Positions 45,827-58,881 of a stretch of DNA of 64,000 nt are shown one piece after another (position 1 is the stretch's first letter; every line of letters begins with the position of its first letter). Both the position numbers and the translations under genes were made by a program. A model generated the notes under the pieces. The model did no database searches, was not told the origin of the DNA, and saw only the letters and a list, made by a program, of their open reading frames with translations. This DNA is from Branchiostoma floridae (Eukaryota > Chordata > Leptocardii > Amphioxiformes > Branchiostomatidae), in assembly GCF_000003815.2 (NCBI RefSeq), contig NC_049984.1, forward strand, positions 17,422,312-17,486,311, read 5' to 3'.

Positions 45827-46409
45827 CTTAGTATGTTTGAAAGCAGGACACTTTGGTAGACTTCTGCATCAGTATTCTCCAGGCCCTTCTGTCTGGAAGG
45901 TAAAGTATGGTAAAGGTGAAGGCAGGATAACGTAAATACTTCTGATGGTCTCATTCATGAGAAGATAACACCTACACAGCTGTGTGGGCGGAGTGAAACT
46001 AACTCTAATCCTACTCGAGTGCAGAACCTGACAGCGGAACTGCGGCTTTCTCAGTCTTCAAGATTATTTGAAATTCTCCCATCTTCCGGTGTATAGGGTG
46101 GTGCCCATCTCTGCTTCTATGGCCCACGGGCTAGTCCTCTGGTACCGGTAATGGTGTGTTCAGCCATCATATTCGGTATCTGTATGTCAATCAATCAATC
46201 AATCATTTAATCAATCAAAAATGATTTATTATCAAAGCATGGTTCTAACAGCCAGGGGCTGAATTGTGTCTTGTTGTCCATAAAACTGTGCTTATTTTGA
46301 CATACATTATCAATTACTGACACGTGATTACACTTTAAAACTAATGATCTAGGGGAGTACTACTGTTTCAGTGGATACTTGGTTTAACAGGAATAAAAAA
46401 TACACATGT

Positions 46410-46640
46410 CTCTATCTATATAGCCGGTATAACTGCCCTTCGACGTAACACATCAGCTTTGCAGGCATGCGGCGCGGCTGGTTATATTACACTGAACGAC
46501 CTGTCACATATTAACTTTTTGCATATCCACCTGCAGGTGTTCTTTAAAACTATCAAGCAATGACACCCCTGCTGTGTTTAGGGATGATAAATTTCACTCT
46601 TCAATAGTTCTGGGAAAATACGAATTTTTTAACACATTAC
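46410..46640 (+). repeat. Dispersed repeat family copy (GGCGTAACAC family)
   Basis: ctatatagccggtataactg, cgacgtaacacatcagcttt, ggttatattacactgaacga and ttctgggaaaatacgaattt appear in the same order as at 39343 and 41930. Confidence 0.75.
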
Positions 46641-47810
46641 CCCTGTCCCTGACTGATAATCAGAGAAAGTTAGTGGGTACCAATACCCGCGACCTTGCAC
46701 CCGAATACAAAGCAAGCAGTTTAACCATCATTCTTCAGTTGAAGTGGTTAAGCGATGCATGGGATAGCCAAATCATTAGGTCAAGTTCAGGTGATGCTGA
46801 TTTGCTGGTTCGCTGGCTCACGAGTTGCTGATCCTTTTCGTATATCTATTGATTCTGGCACGTCTACAGAGCTTCGCTTGCGCAGTTTGTTGAAGCTTGT
46901 GTAACTATGCGGCACTAGAAGAACAAAGTGGGGTTGTATATAACGTTAAGTGTTTGAAGTGGACGTTTTAGGCAAAGACATGTAGACGGCATGGTCACAT
47001 GGCTTATGGAGTAGAAAAAAGAACAATTAGTAACCCACAAATCGGGTTTGTTCAAAGCTAGGCCATTAGCCCACTTCTAGGCAATGAACTGAACAAATTG
47101 TCGGTCGATGGAAATAATTGTGCAAGGAGATAAAAGTGAACACTGATTTGAAAGGCTGAATGATTTCTGCAGAGGAGAAAAAGTTGTCATCGAGAGGTTC
47201 CATAGTTTGGCAGTCAGGGGAAAGAAACTGTTGCTGTAGAAGGATTTTGAGACCTGAGCAATATTAGAGCGTTAAAATGTAAGATAGGGCAATCTGTATG
47301 AAATTTATATCTACTGCCCTATATCCCCACATTTACATCAATATTTCATACTTTGAGTGGTTAAAACGGCACAGAAACAAGCAGCAGCTAGGATTCCCTG
47401 AATATTGTAACCCACAAAATGAAACTTCACGGCGTCTTCTCGCTACTGCGGTATCGAATATTTGCTCCTTGAATGTTTATCGAATATTTGCTCCTTGAAT
47501 GTTGATAAGGAATGGAATAGAGTTGCTTCATCCTCTTACGTGGAAAAATGGCCCAAAATTGACTTTGGTAATTGAAGTTCTACAAGCCTGACTCAGGCTA
47601 ATATTACTTAGGTTGCCTTTAACGATGTCAGCTGGAGGAAAACCAAGTATTGCGCTGAAAGGCTCTCAATGGGGGGACAAGTAGTGTGACTTCATCGGCG
47701 TATTCACCGTATAGAAGAGGGAGGCAATGTTTCGCTTGTGAGAATGGGGTCCAACTATTGATGCTAACTAATAACATACTTGATGCTAACTAATAGCTTA
47801 TCTTGAAAGT
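46640..47810. other. Unassigned intergenic DNA
   Basis: No gene, domain or array was recognised. Small local duplications (cgaatatttgctccttgaatg twice at about 47455 and 47480; tgatgctaactaata twice near 47760) are the only structure seen. Confidence 0.4.
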
Positions 47811-47814
47811 TCAT

Positions 47815-47960
47815 CTATGTCAACTTGGTAGAAGTCATTATCAAAGAAGCCATCTACATCAGAGCTTTACAACCATTCCTTAACAGAGATGCCATAGACT
47901 TCCTGCAACCTATGATCCACTGCTTACTGAGTCACGTGTTCTATCTGCATAACGTGACGT
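47815..47960 (+). pseudogene. Penelope-like element C-terminal (GIY-YIG tail) fragment
   Basis: The frame EVIIKEAIYIRALQPFLNRD followed by FLQPMIHCLL matches the pattern at the end of Penelope-like GIY-YIG endonucleases (KEAIYIR, then P-LNRD, then the end). Only this tail is visible; the reverse transcriptase is absent. Confidence 0.5.
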
Positions 47961-48258
47961 TACGGCAGCAGTGGATTGTTCATTCCTTGACACAGACTGG
48001 TGCTGTTCAGTTCAAAAGTTGGGTGAGTCTAATTTTTACAGTTTAACTAGTTCAATAATAGCCAATAGGTTTGTGCTGCATACACCTTAGCCGTTCATGT
48101 CTAAAATCACACATTACAGGAAATACCGACTTGACGAAACTCTCTGTAATATGTCTGAAAGCATGTAGTATATTTGTAGCTAAAAACAGCAAAGAACAAT
48201 TGCAGTTTTTGGCCAAAACGTTCATCATTCACATATATCAAAACCATTAAAATTTGGA

Positions 48259-48740
48259 GAGCGAACGACATTCATATTGGAATTATTCCAAAGTCAAACA
48301 TTTAATAATCACATAAAATAATCAATAACTTCATAAAATCCGGATGACTACAGTTATCAAAGGATTTTGATTGGCACCAGAAACGTCTGTAAATTCACTG
48401 AATTTTTTTGTCGTGTAGTGAGAACGACATTCATATTGGAATTATTCCAAAGCTATGCATTTAATAATCACATAAAATAATCAATAACTTCATAAAATCC
48501 GGATGACAACACTTATGGTAGAATCTTGGTACTGGCGCCAGAAACGTCTGTAAATTCACTGAATTTTTTTGTCCTGTAGTGTGAACGACGTTCATATTGG
48601 AATTAAGATAAACATTTCATAATCACATAAAATAATCAATAATTTCATAAAATCCGCATAACAAAAGTTATCGACGGATCTTGGAACTGGCGCCAGAAAC
48701 GTCTGTAGATTCACTGAAAAGTTTTGTCGTGTAGATTGAA
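48259..48740 (+). repeat. Three-copy tandem repeat, about 160 bp per unit
   Basis: Units begin gaacgacattcatattgg near 48262, 48422 and 48582. Each contains cataaaataatcaataact, cataaaatccggatgac, gccagaaacgtctgtaaatt and ttttgtcgtgtag. Confidence 0.92.
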
Positions 48741-49249
48741 TTTGAAAATATCCCTCCCTCTTGGATGCCTATCTTTCAGAAACGTTGAGATAATCACTGC
48801 GTTGTGCCCCGGGGTTCGTCATGCCATGAAGACTATATCTAGATCTGTACTTCCTACAATCTCAGGAAATTGATATTGCCAAGCAACTAGAAGGCACACA
48901 CTTTGGAACGCAAGTTGCCATGTGAGCCGAATTATCTTTCTGGCCTCAGGCAGCGTCTACCAACTCAGACATTGAGATTTTATAGCTGAAGTACAAGCTT
49001 ATGCAATTACACAATATGTACGGAATTTCCATTTGATTTCATCTAAATGTAAATTCCACCACGGTAATAAACTGTCACTAAGACGAAAACATGAGGTGCA
49101 TTTCGTTGATGCCAGCCTTAACAAATGATTTCCGTAACTAGGACAGAGTTCGATGGCCTTTAACTTTTTATTTATTTATCTAGTTTTACTACATGTATGA
49201 AAGGAGGTACCTATCACCTTTTCAAGATGTCAACCCGTAAACCAGACTG

Positions 49250-49530
49250 TAAGGTTTACTACAGTCGCATTGGGAAGGACCCCTACTGTTTTAGATAAGT
49301 GCAGTGCTTAAGGTGTGGTTCTCCTCAAACACGGGGCCTACATTTAACGTCCTATCCTGGGGACGGCCCTAGCCGAAGCTAGGTACTCATTTACACCTGA
49401 GTGAAGTGAGGAAGTCATGTAAAGTGCCTCAGGGCACATCATCGGGGCACATCAGCGGTTTTTTTTTAAAACCAGGACCTCTGGAGTATGGACTAAAGAC
49501 GTTACCGATTGCGCCACACGATGTCACGAC
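49250..49530 (-). mobile_element. tRNA-derived SINE of the 7220 family, reverse orientation
   Basis: On the minus strand an A-box-like tggcgcaatcggtaacgtc, a degraded B box and then gcactttacatgacttcctc and tgagtacctagcttcggcta match the 7220 element in order. Confidence 0.68.
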
Positions 49531-50935
49531 AGCACAGGACATGGGATCTAACCATAATAAAAGAGTTCGAAGATCTCATCCCTCCGTGAAGTCGAGTTTC
49601 CCGTATATTCTGTTTTGTTGTATTACATCAAGTACATGTATCAAGTATTGAGTTTTGATGCGTACAGTCATCACTTTCTGTATATACGGAGAACGTGACT
49701 AACATATAGGAAATATATAACTGCGAAAACACAAATACAAAGACAAAAATACCTCTCCGTGAATTAGTAGCCTCGTCCATTGACCCCATGACCCGGACTG
49801 CCCGTCATGTCTGATAAATGACTAGTTCTACCACCTTTTAACTCTAATTCCTGTCACTCCCACAAGTAACAACTAACCTTTGTGGTGACGCCCTTTTCCT
49901 CCCCCCCCCCCCCCGCTACTTAACTGACATGGTATGCAAATAAATAATATACACAAAAACACACAGTCATATAGACATACCGAAACGGAACATCAGATTC
50001 AAGAACTCTTGATCGGACATTCTAAGCAGTGCTCCTTTCCATTTACAAAGGAAATAAGTTGCTGGTGTAGAAGGGCAGGTATGAGACAGCTTTTTTCTGT
50101 TTTCTCGAAATTTCTCGAAACCATTCCTTTAAGACGTTGCAGCTTGCTACAATCTTAAAATCTCCTTCTGTGATTGGGTCGATGACTCTAAGATAGATAA
50201 CAGCCGTACAAACGGTCACTGACCTTGTTGTATGAAGATGCAAAATCTAGCCGCTGCAGGCGACCTTCAGATGAGAAGAGCGATAGGAAATTGCCTCTCG
50301 TGAAAGAGAGAGGAGGGTGGAAATGTGAAGCACTTCAAGGATTCTTGATCGTACACTGCACTGGTATTGACTCAGGAGTTGAATGTGTGTGAGAAGTCAT
50401 CGACTCATGAAGAGAGCAGGCAGTCGAAAGCCGCTTCTTCGAGCGCGCATTCAACAAATTGTACGCCATTGCAAAGATATATATGAACAAACTACATATC
50501 TCAGTATCAATCGCAAACGTAGGAAAATAAAAAAAGTAGAGTTACAAGTATTTAGATTGCAACCTGCTAACTCTGGCGAGATCAGGGTTTCTTCGAGTTT
50601 TCGTCATTCGCCATACCAACAATTTCTCACCACACAATGCTCATATGTACATGCGGGATTCTCTAGAGAAACCTTAATAGATTTACAAAGCGTATCTATC
50701 GACAAATGCAAAGGAGCAAAAGAAACAAGAAAGTATAACTAATTGTTGATAGTATTTCCTTAAATCTGCTTCAAGACGATGGTCCCCCAGCCAGCAATTG
50801 TTCCTTCTGAAGTGCTATATAATCTCAAAGAAGATGTAGGTCATAATCTTTTCTACGCGGGGTATTAGCTATCTCTTTCCAATGATCCACGATTTCATCT
50901 CTTTCTCTTCCTCCGAAAAAGCGTGTAAAACTAGA
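49530..50935. other. Unassigned intergenic DNA
   Basis: A run of C (49904-49914) and a 119-codon open frame (50383-50742) rich in Arg/Lys without a recognisable domain are the only things to note. No splice-linked coding signal was seen. Confidence 0.35.
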
Positions 50936-50936
50936 A

Positions 50937-51455
50937 AGACACAGAGAACACCCTAGAAACACTCGTAAAAGTAGTATTGGAGCACTACATTTGCTTGTAG
51001 ATTAGTACCGTTACTATCATATAAATTCTAACAGACTAAGACGGATGGACTATTTAGGATAGTGACTGTAGTGTAGACCTTATCAAAGTGCTTGTGTCTC
51101 CAGTGAAAAGACACAGAAATACCATAGAAACACTCGTAAAAGTAGTATTGGATCCATACATTTGCTTGTAGATTAGTACAGCTACTACCGTGCAAATTCT
51201 AATAGAATAAGACAGATGTACTATCTAGGATAGTGAAGTGTAGTGTAGACCTTATCAAATAGCTGGTGTCTCCACTAGAAGGACACAGAAAACACCACAT
51301 GCAGAAACACTCTTAAATAATATAGTATTGAAGCCCTACATTTGCTTGTATATTAGTACAGTTACTATCGTACAAATTCTAACAGACTAAGACAGATGGA
51401 CTATTTAGGATAGTGACTGTAGTGTAGACCTTATCAAAGTGCTATTGTCTCCAAA
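50937..51455 (+). repeat. Three-copy tandem repeat, about 170-180 bp per unit
   Basis: gacacagagaacaccctagaa, gtaaaagtagtattgga, tttgcttgtagattagtac, gatggactatttaggatag and tgtagaccttatcaaa recur in order three times. The third unit has insertions. Confidence 0.92.
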
Positions 51456-54400
51456 GGCTTGTAAATTCATCAGTCCAATTGTTTCCAATACAACGCAACA
51501 TCATATAAAAGATGGCCCTTCAGTTTTACTTAATTGTCTACCCGTGAGAATCCATATTTCAGGCATTTTTTTCGTGAAGAAAAAGAAAACTTTTGCGCGA
51601 CAATTGTAACATGTACAATGTATAGCAACTTGACATAATATTTGACAATTAGATACATGACAATTTATCTACAGCAAAGAACTAATGGAATTTATGGATA
51701 AAGGTAGAGAAACATATGGATAACGTTATGCAAACTAATACTCTAGAATATTATCTTAACATTGTTAACAGTAATACAGTATGCTGCTTCAGGAATTATA
51801 GGATTGTCTTCTTGTCTCGCAAAGAGCTATATATAAATTGGATTCATTGGAAGATATATGAACAGGACATGATCATATATTGAATGTCACTGTCTTGGTA
51901 TGTGGTGATATTGTATCGGACTTACATAAAATAGATCGTACCAATTTCAGTCTTTATAATAGGTTTATAACAGTCTATTATAAAGTAGAATTCGTTCTAA
52001 ATATGATTATGCAATCTTGAGCACAGTATCTCATTGACTGATGTTCCTTGTTAACCTGGATATGAGTTACAAGGACAAAAAGCCTTCTTACGGTTATCAA
52101 AACATGCAGTACCCAGAAACCTATCAAAGGTAGGGAATGCTATCAAGTTTCTATCACCTATCAAAATTTCTTTATCCATTTGCATTTTGTACCATACTAC
52201 GTTCTATCGACGTATTCAGTATTCAAGATCACGATCGTCAAGCAAAAACAAGTACTCCTAGTCTCTACCAGATTGACTACGCTGGCTATTTTGGGGAGAA
52301 TAATTTGATTTGTCATCGGGGTTTTGCTACCTGAGGAGTTGGCCTTTCGCGCAGCGGAGGGGAAACATGAACCGAAGCGTGAACTGACTCCTCTGGCTAA
52401 TTTACTGATTTCCCCCCCGAATTCTACGACCCTCGTACCCCCATAGGAGGCCACGGTGGAGGCTAACGTACTCTCGAGAGGACAGTCAAGAGGGAAATTT
52501 GGTATTTATTTTATATCTGACGCTACAGCACCAGATAGGATCTTCCTGTGCCATAAGAGAATGTCCGAATCCGTTGAGATGCGGGCATGTTATCTGTAAT
52601 TAGGTCATCTATGAGGGGCTGGCTCAGTTGGGACAGGCGGATGAAATCATGTATTCAGTCACCGTAGATACCGCTCCTGTTGTATCTATATCTGTATCTA
52701 TATAGCCGGTATAACCGCCGTTCGGTTGTTTTCGGTACTGTATGGTCAAATGTCGGCTTCTGGTGGGACAGATTACCTTGAGACTAATAGATTACAGCCA
52801 GACTGATAACCACCGTTTCAAAGATATGTGGGCTATCCAATAACGTCAATAAGAAAACTATGACTTATGGCCTTGTGCTATTAAAAGAAAAACTTTGGCG
52901 CATGCAAAGTAATCCTATGGTAAGTGGTTCTTTTCTCTGGTTTGGAGTATAAAATCCTGGATTTTGTCGTTCATTGGTGCGTACACGCTACTGGAAAGGG
53001 TTACAGTCATTAACGTTAGACATTGAGAAGTTTGACCTTGGACGTTAAGCCGTGGTCCACCGTTCCTTCTGCTAGCCGAAAAGAGACAATGCGAAACCCA
53101 GTGCGAGACATGCTACCACTGTCGGTAGCATCAAGCTAATGTTGTAGTTTCCCATGGTACGAATCTTGCCTCTGATCCCCACACAAACACCATGCCTGTC
53201 CTTAGTGCTGATATATTAGTAACGCTGCGTTGACCGCACAGCGATGGAGCGATTTGACAAGGTGCTCGACGAATTTCATAGATAAAAACGAATCTTTTTA
53301 TACTTTGCATGTTTTGTTGTCTTTTCAGTCTTACTTTTACATTTTGCATTCTATTACAACTATAAAATCAAGGGTTACACGAATCCGGTTTAGGTCGCAG
53401 CGAGGTCTTAGCGCGATCGCCGTCTAGTTGAACGGAGCCTAGGTTGCACTATCTCTATCTCAGCTAAGTCCTTAACCTAAAGGAATTTGTCTCGTCGCGC
53501 CTGCATGGTACCGATTAAGCTTCCAACGTCTCAAGGAAGGATATAAACTTAAGACCCTACATATCGTTTACAGACATACCCACGTCGCCCATTAATACAA
53601 TTGCTGCGGGTTGTGCCGGATTTTTACTTAGATCCCCTGACGGGCTGGTAGCGGGAGATTGCAGGAACTGACTAAAGCTTCTCTACACCTTGTGGACGAA
53701 ATGTCTTCTGATAAGAATCCGCCTGAGACTGGGATTTTCTAGTAATGGAGACGTTTCATCCACCTGACGCTGCATAGAGCTCTACCAAAATGGTGTACCT
53801 AAGTGGCTCGTCCGAATGAGGGGAGGGGGGGTGGGGGGCTCAATCCGCACCTGAAAGCCAGTTAATATGTAGCCACATAACTCAGTCATCAAACTCAGCA
53901 GTTCTGAAATTTTCTCAGATTGGAACTAAACTGTTTCTCTAGAAATAAGCTGCGGCTCGTGTCTTATTCTGCTTGACCTACCCTTTCATCGTAGCGAAGA
54001 TTTGTACTGACACAGCGTGCATTTACGTGATTAAACTGGCATCAAGAACTGGGAAAAAATTGCCCTCCATCCGCTATGGGATAAATATAAGTATGCAAAA
54101 TGCTGCAAACTTCTGTGAAGGGCTTTGAAAGATTGACCTCACCACTGCCTAAAAAAATTGCAATTAATAAAGTTTGTGACACAAGATCGTCATGATGTAT
54201 TACTATAACTTTCCCTAACTTTTGCTCAAGGCAGTCTCCACAGTCTCCAAAGACGACAAATAATCATAAAAAGCGTTTGTATCTCTTAGTCTCCAGGCGT
54301 CTTTGCAACTTTCGTATGTGATGATCAAATTGATTCAAACCAACTCAACCGTATAGAATATTTTCTTTGCGTTGCCTGTCAGGCACAACGTGATCTCATG

Positions 54401-55740
54401 GAAAGTTTCCAATAAAAAGACCGATAAATATTATATACCTGTCGTTAACCTTTTACTGTAACCAAGGGAAGCATATCAGATGCCACACGGTATTTCTAAA
54501 TCTCTTCGCATCTTTGCAGTTAAGCACCTATGTGGAAAACATAGGTGATATAATCCAGGCGATTCAAATCAACTCACCCGAATGAGCAAGGACCGAAGGG
54601 GCAAGGCACAAATGGCGCACGGGGTGATAAACCCGCAGGAGTCCGTAGATACGGTGTAAGCCATGCATAAATCATGCCGTGCCTAACGTTACAAGATAGG
54701 CGAACTTGCCTAGCTTTTTCACCCGGAATAAGGAGGATTTACATTCAACGTTCCTCGCCACTTCCTTCACCAGGAATTACTGCAAACTCTTTACTTCCTC
54801 AATTTTGTCGTTCTGTGCCAAAATGCATTACTTAGGTCGGACGAAAGTCTGTTTACCTTGCAGCAAATCATTTTTACTTCCTTCTTGTGTGCCTCAACAT
54901 TTGCAAAATTTTGAGGGTTGAGTCAAATGTGACATTGGTCGCGGCGAGGTCGCAGCGCCATCGCCCTCTTGTGGAATTGGTATGATCTGCACGTTAGATC
55001 CATCATGCAGTAGTAGGGACGGATGTCTGCCCGACCAAGCTTGACCTTTTAGAATCTTCTGAGTATGAAAGATTGACATTTCAATTCCACAGGGAAATCA
55101 CTAGTCTATTGATAGAATTGTTTTTTCTTATATCTTCCCCAGGTAAGCCTTATGTACTGCCAGCTGAGAGCTTCGTATTTCCATCAGCTAAGAAGTGTTT
55201 AGGTAGGACAAATAAAATGACGTAGCCACTATGACATACGACAGCCTTTATCAATGTAAAAGAAAGCTTGCCTCATTAAAACCACGCATGTCGTCGAAAT
55301 CAAGTTGAGTTTATATTTAGAATTAGCTTGGTAATTACCTATTCTTCCTGTCGTCCTTGTAAATATAATTGCACAAATCTACCTTGCACACGAGATACTA
55401 AAGAATACAGAACATGCATGTAACGTGACAGAGATTCAAATAAAAATGATGATAAGATAAGCCTAAATGAGGTCAACGACGTGTACGTAGGATATCCTTT
55501 GGCCACGAATGGTTATCACATCAAATTCTTTCTCCACTTTCCAATCTATTTAGTAGCTTATAGACATGATACGTAAAGCGAACACGTCAACATATCGGCG
55601 CTACTTCTTCTCAGCGCACTGATTTTCATCATTACGATGTGATTCGGTCCTGAAACTTATTTCATCCGCTGAACCAATCGCCCATCATCTCTCTTATCGT
55701 CGACGCCGTGTGATGAGTGCGAAACGGGCGTCTCCTGGGC
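51456..55740. other. Unassigned intergenic DNA
   Basis: A short (tatctg)-agccggtataaccgcc fragment of the dispersed family is at 52683-52724. Two related words, ggtcgcagcgaggtc near 53392 and ggtcgcggcgaggtc near 54937, may belong to a small repeat. No exon or RNA gene could be supported. Confidence 0.35.
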
Positions 55741-55757
55741 GACGAGCGGCTGTGTGA

Positions 55758-55877
55758 TATATAACACGATAACTTGCACGGCATTTAGGTACGGCACTGT
55801 GTGTGGAGAGACCTCAGAGGGAGATACTACTTGTGGTTTGTGTCTTGACGACCGCTTACCATCACTCTCTGTTTAAG
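55758..55877 (+). promoter_or_regulatory. Candidate TATA promoter and 5' UTR exon with a strong donor
   Basis: TATATAA at 55758-55764 is followed about 25-30 bp later by a non-repetitive stretch that ends in AAG|GTAAGG at 55877/55878. The region upstream is GC-balanced with CpGs and a ccaat word near 55675. It has the layout of a non-coding first exon, but no second exon was found in the window. Confidence 0.3.
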
Positions 55878-56054
55878 GTAAGGTGACTATTTGCCGTGTG
55901 TCGCGTTGTAAGTGCACATAAACCTCAATCTAGTAAAGTTCCTATCGAAATACTGGACAGTTATATCCCCAGACTTCTTCCATCGATACGGCTTGAATCT
56001 CGTCCCTTGAAATGAGACAAATCTTCCACAGGTCTTTGACTGTCGTTCTTTATA

Positions 56055-56240
56055 CCCCCCTCACATTAGGCGAAAATCGATCGGACGACGACTCTGCGAG
56101 CTCCAAATTACGAGGAGGCATGGCCCTGCTGCCGACGAAGAAATGGCACAGTTCCCCCCTTCCCGTCAGAGTCATGCCTCCTCGTAATTTAGAGCTCACA
56201 GACTCGTCGTCCGATCGATTTTCGCCTAATGTGAGGGGGG
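56055..56240. mobile_element. MITE with about 70-bp TIRs (cccccctcacattaggcg)
   Basis: The left arm 56055-56129 and the right arm 56171-56240 are near-perfect inverted repeats around a loop of about 40 bp. No clear target duplication. Related words (tcacatttggtaaaaatcga, ggacgacgattctgcg) recur at 57165-57205. Confidence 0.85.
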
Positions 56241-56950
56241 CATTAACCGAGTGCCCACCGACAGACGCTGGAAATGAAATGCGTTTAGTCAGAAATTAAT
56301 ATAGAAGCTAAGTGAACATCATATGTTCTTGTCTATCCTCATGTCAGTTTAAAGAGCTATCAAAAAATGTCAATTTGTTTTCGGAGAGTTAAAAAAAATG
56401 GAGTCAAGCACAGCGGGCAATATGATTTCAAGATGTTATTCGATAAAGAAAATGTTGCTCTGGACATTGAATTAAGTGCCAGTCGGTATTCTTTCTTGTG
56501 CCTTATAAGGGCAATACTACCCACCTGTATTTGTATCTGTGCCTGTATTTGTATAGCCGATATAACCGTCCTTCGGCGTAACGTACAAGCTAACACCATC
56601 TACGTGTATTGTGTACAATGGCCCTTAATGTATAGTGATTGGCAATCATAATCAAACTGTTGAAGGACTAATGTACCTCTTTCCTCTATGATATACGCAT
56701 CCGTCAAAATCATTCTGTCCACAACGCTATTATCTAGCGCCTTTGGCTTCATTGGTTGACAATGAGCTAGATCAGGGAAGACTTGGCTGCAAATTGCCAT
56801 ATTCAGTCAGCCACATATGTTGGACTGATCCGGACGAATATGGCGAGACTCCTGACTGGACACGCTGTGGGGGGAAATGTCATGTGGGAATCTGTAGATT
56901 GCTTTTCCATTCGCGCTTTTCATGACACAACGGGCGAGTACATTTTCTTA

Positions 56951-57153
56951 AGGGCGCGGTCACATAGGACGTGCGATAGTAGTACGATTTTGATGCCATA
57001 AGATTTTCAAGCAGGCCGTGATAGAATCAACCACCGACATGGATCCAAAACAGCAACACATTTGAATTTTGCAGGAGACGTACGTTTTTGTCCTCTAGAA
57101 TGCCCGAAGATAGAGATTGTACGACCATCGCACGACCTATGTGACCGCGCCCT
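56951..57153. mobile_element. MITE with AGGGCGCGGTCACATAGG ends
   Basis: AGGGCGCGGTCACATAGGAC and on is inverted at 57115-57153 (ctatgtgaccgcgccct). The interior of about 130 bp is non-coding. TTA lies on the left flank and AAT on the right, without a clean duplication. Confidence 0.78.
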
Positions 57154-57156
57154 AAT

Positions 57157-57288
57157 ATCCCTGTCACATTTGGTAAAAATCGATTGGACGACGATTCTGC
57201 GGTGATCGCCCGAGCCTCGCTTGTAATAATAACTTTATTGCACAAAAATTGTACAAGGTACAAAGTATGGCTTATATGTGACAGGGAT
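57157..57288. mobile_element. MITE related to 56055 with a nested LINE-like tail
   Basis: atccctgtcacat and atgtgacagggat are perfect inverted ends. The left part resembles the 56055 MITE. The right part holds an aataataactttattgcaca motif like the LINE 3' ends of the window, which suggests a later insertion inside. Confidence 0.55.
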
Positions 57289-57683
57289 GGTTTTCAGGTG
57301 ATAAATTTGCGCAACCCTGTCGATTTTAAATATGGCCGATATTCCATTGATACGCCCGAATATCGTGGATAATGTGACAAGAAAGTACACAGCAGTACAG
57401 TTACCATCTCCTCAGCGCCATTACGATCTGCCACATGACAGTGATATTGTATCGCACAAATATTCTTGTTAAATCCGATTGCGTCCATTATGGGGTATTA
57501 CAGGTTCTTATCCCAGCGCGGCGCGCACGGCCAGATACTTAATTGTCAAAATTGTCGCTCCGTGGGATACTAGTAAGTATAATCTAGACTCTTAGAAGCC
57601 CCATTAGAATCCATCTCCTCGCTGCAAAATTACGAAATCGATATACATTTTGAGAAAAGCATGCGCACCGCCAGTTTCTTGCC

Positions 57684-58795
57684 ACGCGCGGATCCAGGGC
57701 GGGGCGCCCCCCCCCCCCCATCAGCTGGCAAAAAAAAATAAAAAATTGGCAAGATAAACCAAGGCTACTAGGTCTTCTGAGGGACGCCAAGAATATTGAC
57801 AACGTTATAAAACTAATTCTCTTATTTGAAAGGAGATTTTCTGGTAATTATTTAGAGAAACTTGCGGTTTGCAATTACTAGTGGGTCTTCCGAGTCACGT
57901 AAACTTACGGTAAACCGTAAAGGCCTGGAGACGGAGCGCAGCCGCATCAATATCTCCCCATGAAACTGGTGCCGGGCCGCTGTGAGCCAAAATCGGCGTG
58001 AGCGTGGAAATTTTGTAAGATCTCCAGAAAATCAGCGGAAGTTGATTATCTTTATAAACTGATGATTTCTATCGTCCGTCATCGGCTAGAGAGACGCGAC
58101 CGGTCGACCCCGCCTTGGGAAAATCGGCGTCGTACGGCGGCACCCCCCTCCCCATTATAGTTCTGATCAGTCGCCGCGATGATCGTGCCGACGTTTTTGT
58201 TGTCATTTTTCCAGATTAACCGCCATCAATTGCCACCACAGAAGCAAAAAGAATCCGTAATATATGTAATTTCAAATGCGTAAGACACTTTCAAAATAGT
58301 CTCCGGCAAGCCGCGCAGACCCCATGCCCACGAGATTTCTATGCGATTTTATAGGAGCGCAAGCCGCTTCGCGGAGCAAGTCATATCGGCCGCCAGGTAC
58401 AAATAATTTTGCGATATTGTTTGTGTAGCGTGGCGTCATTTATGAATATTAAGAAGGAGGAACTATCCTTCCTAAGGTTTGTTTTCAACCTCCTTGGTGG
58501 TAGTTGTTAAAAAAAATGTCCCTAACTTGAACTAGACAGCCACAGACATGACAAAAAGTCAGTGTTAGTTTGTTTCTCAAATTTGCTCAGAGATGGCTCT
58601 AAAATGCACCAGAGAGCCTCTATTTCTTAAAAATTTTATGGGGGAGGCCCCCCATACACCCCCAACGGCAGGGGGGGAACCCCTCTCTCGTGCTCTCCCC
58701 CCGCGCAGCTTGTGCTGCGCGGCCGCGGCCTTCGGCCGCGTCATGGTGCACGCCCCCCCCCTTAGGAAATTTCTGGATCCGCCAGTGCAGTTGCC
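57684..58795. mobile_element. Possible hAT-like element with GGCGGATCCAG-type ends
   Basis: GCGGATCCAGGGCGGGGCGC with a C run at 57687-57720 and the inverse ctggatccgccagtg at 58775-58789 look like the two ends of a cagtGGCGGATCCAG element. The right end is preceded by a GC-rich gctgcgcggccgcggcc stretch and C runs. No transposase frame was seen. The pairing of the two ends is inferred. Confidence 0.4.
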
Positions 58796-58881
58796 TAACA
58801 GTTATATGTAGCTATCCACCCAAAAATATTGACAGAGAGCGTCTGCATATAGTGTAGTACTCTTCTCAAAGCAGATGTTCG

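Noticed and set aside
50383-50742. 119-codon open frame rich in Lys/Arg
   Set aside because: AT-rich stretch with no recognisable family and no promoter or splice evidence.
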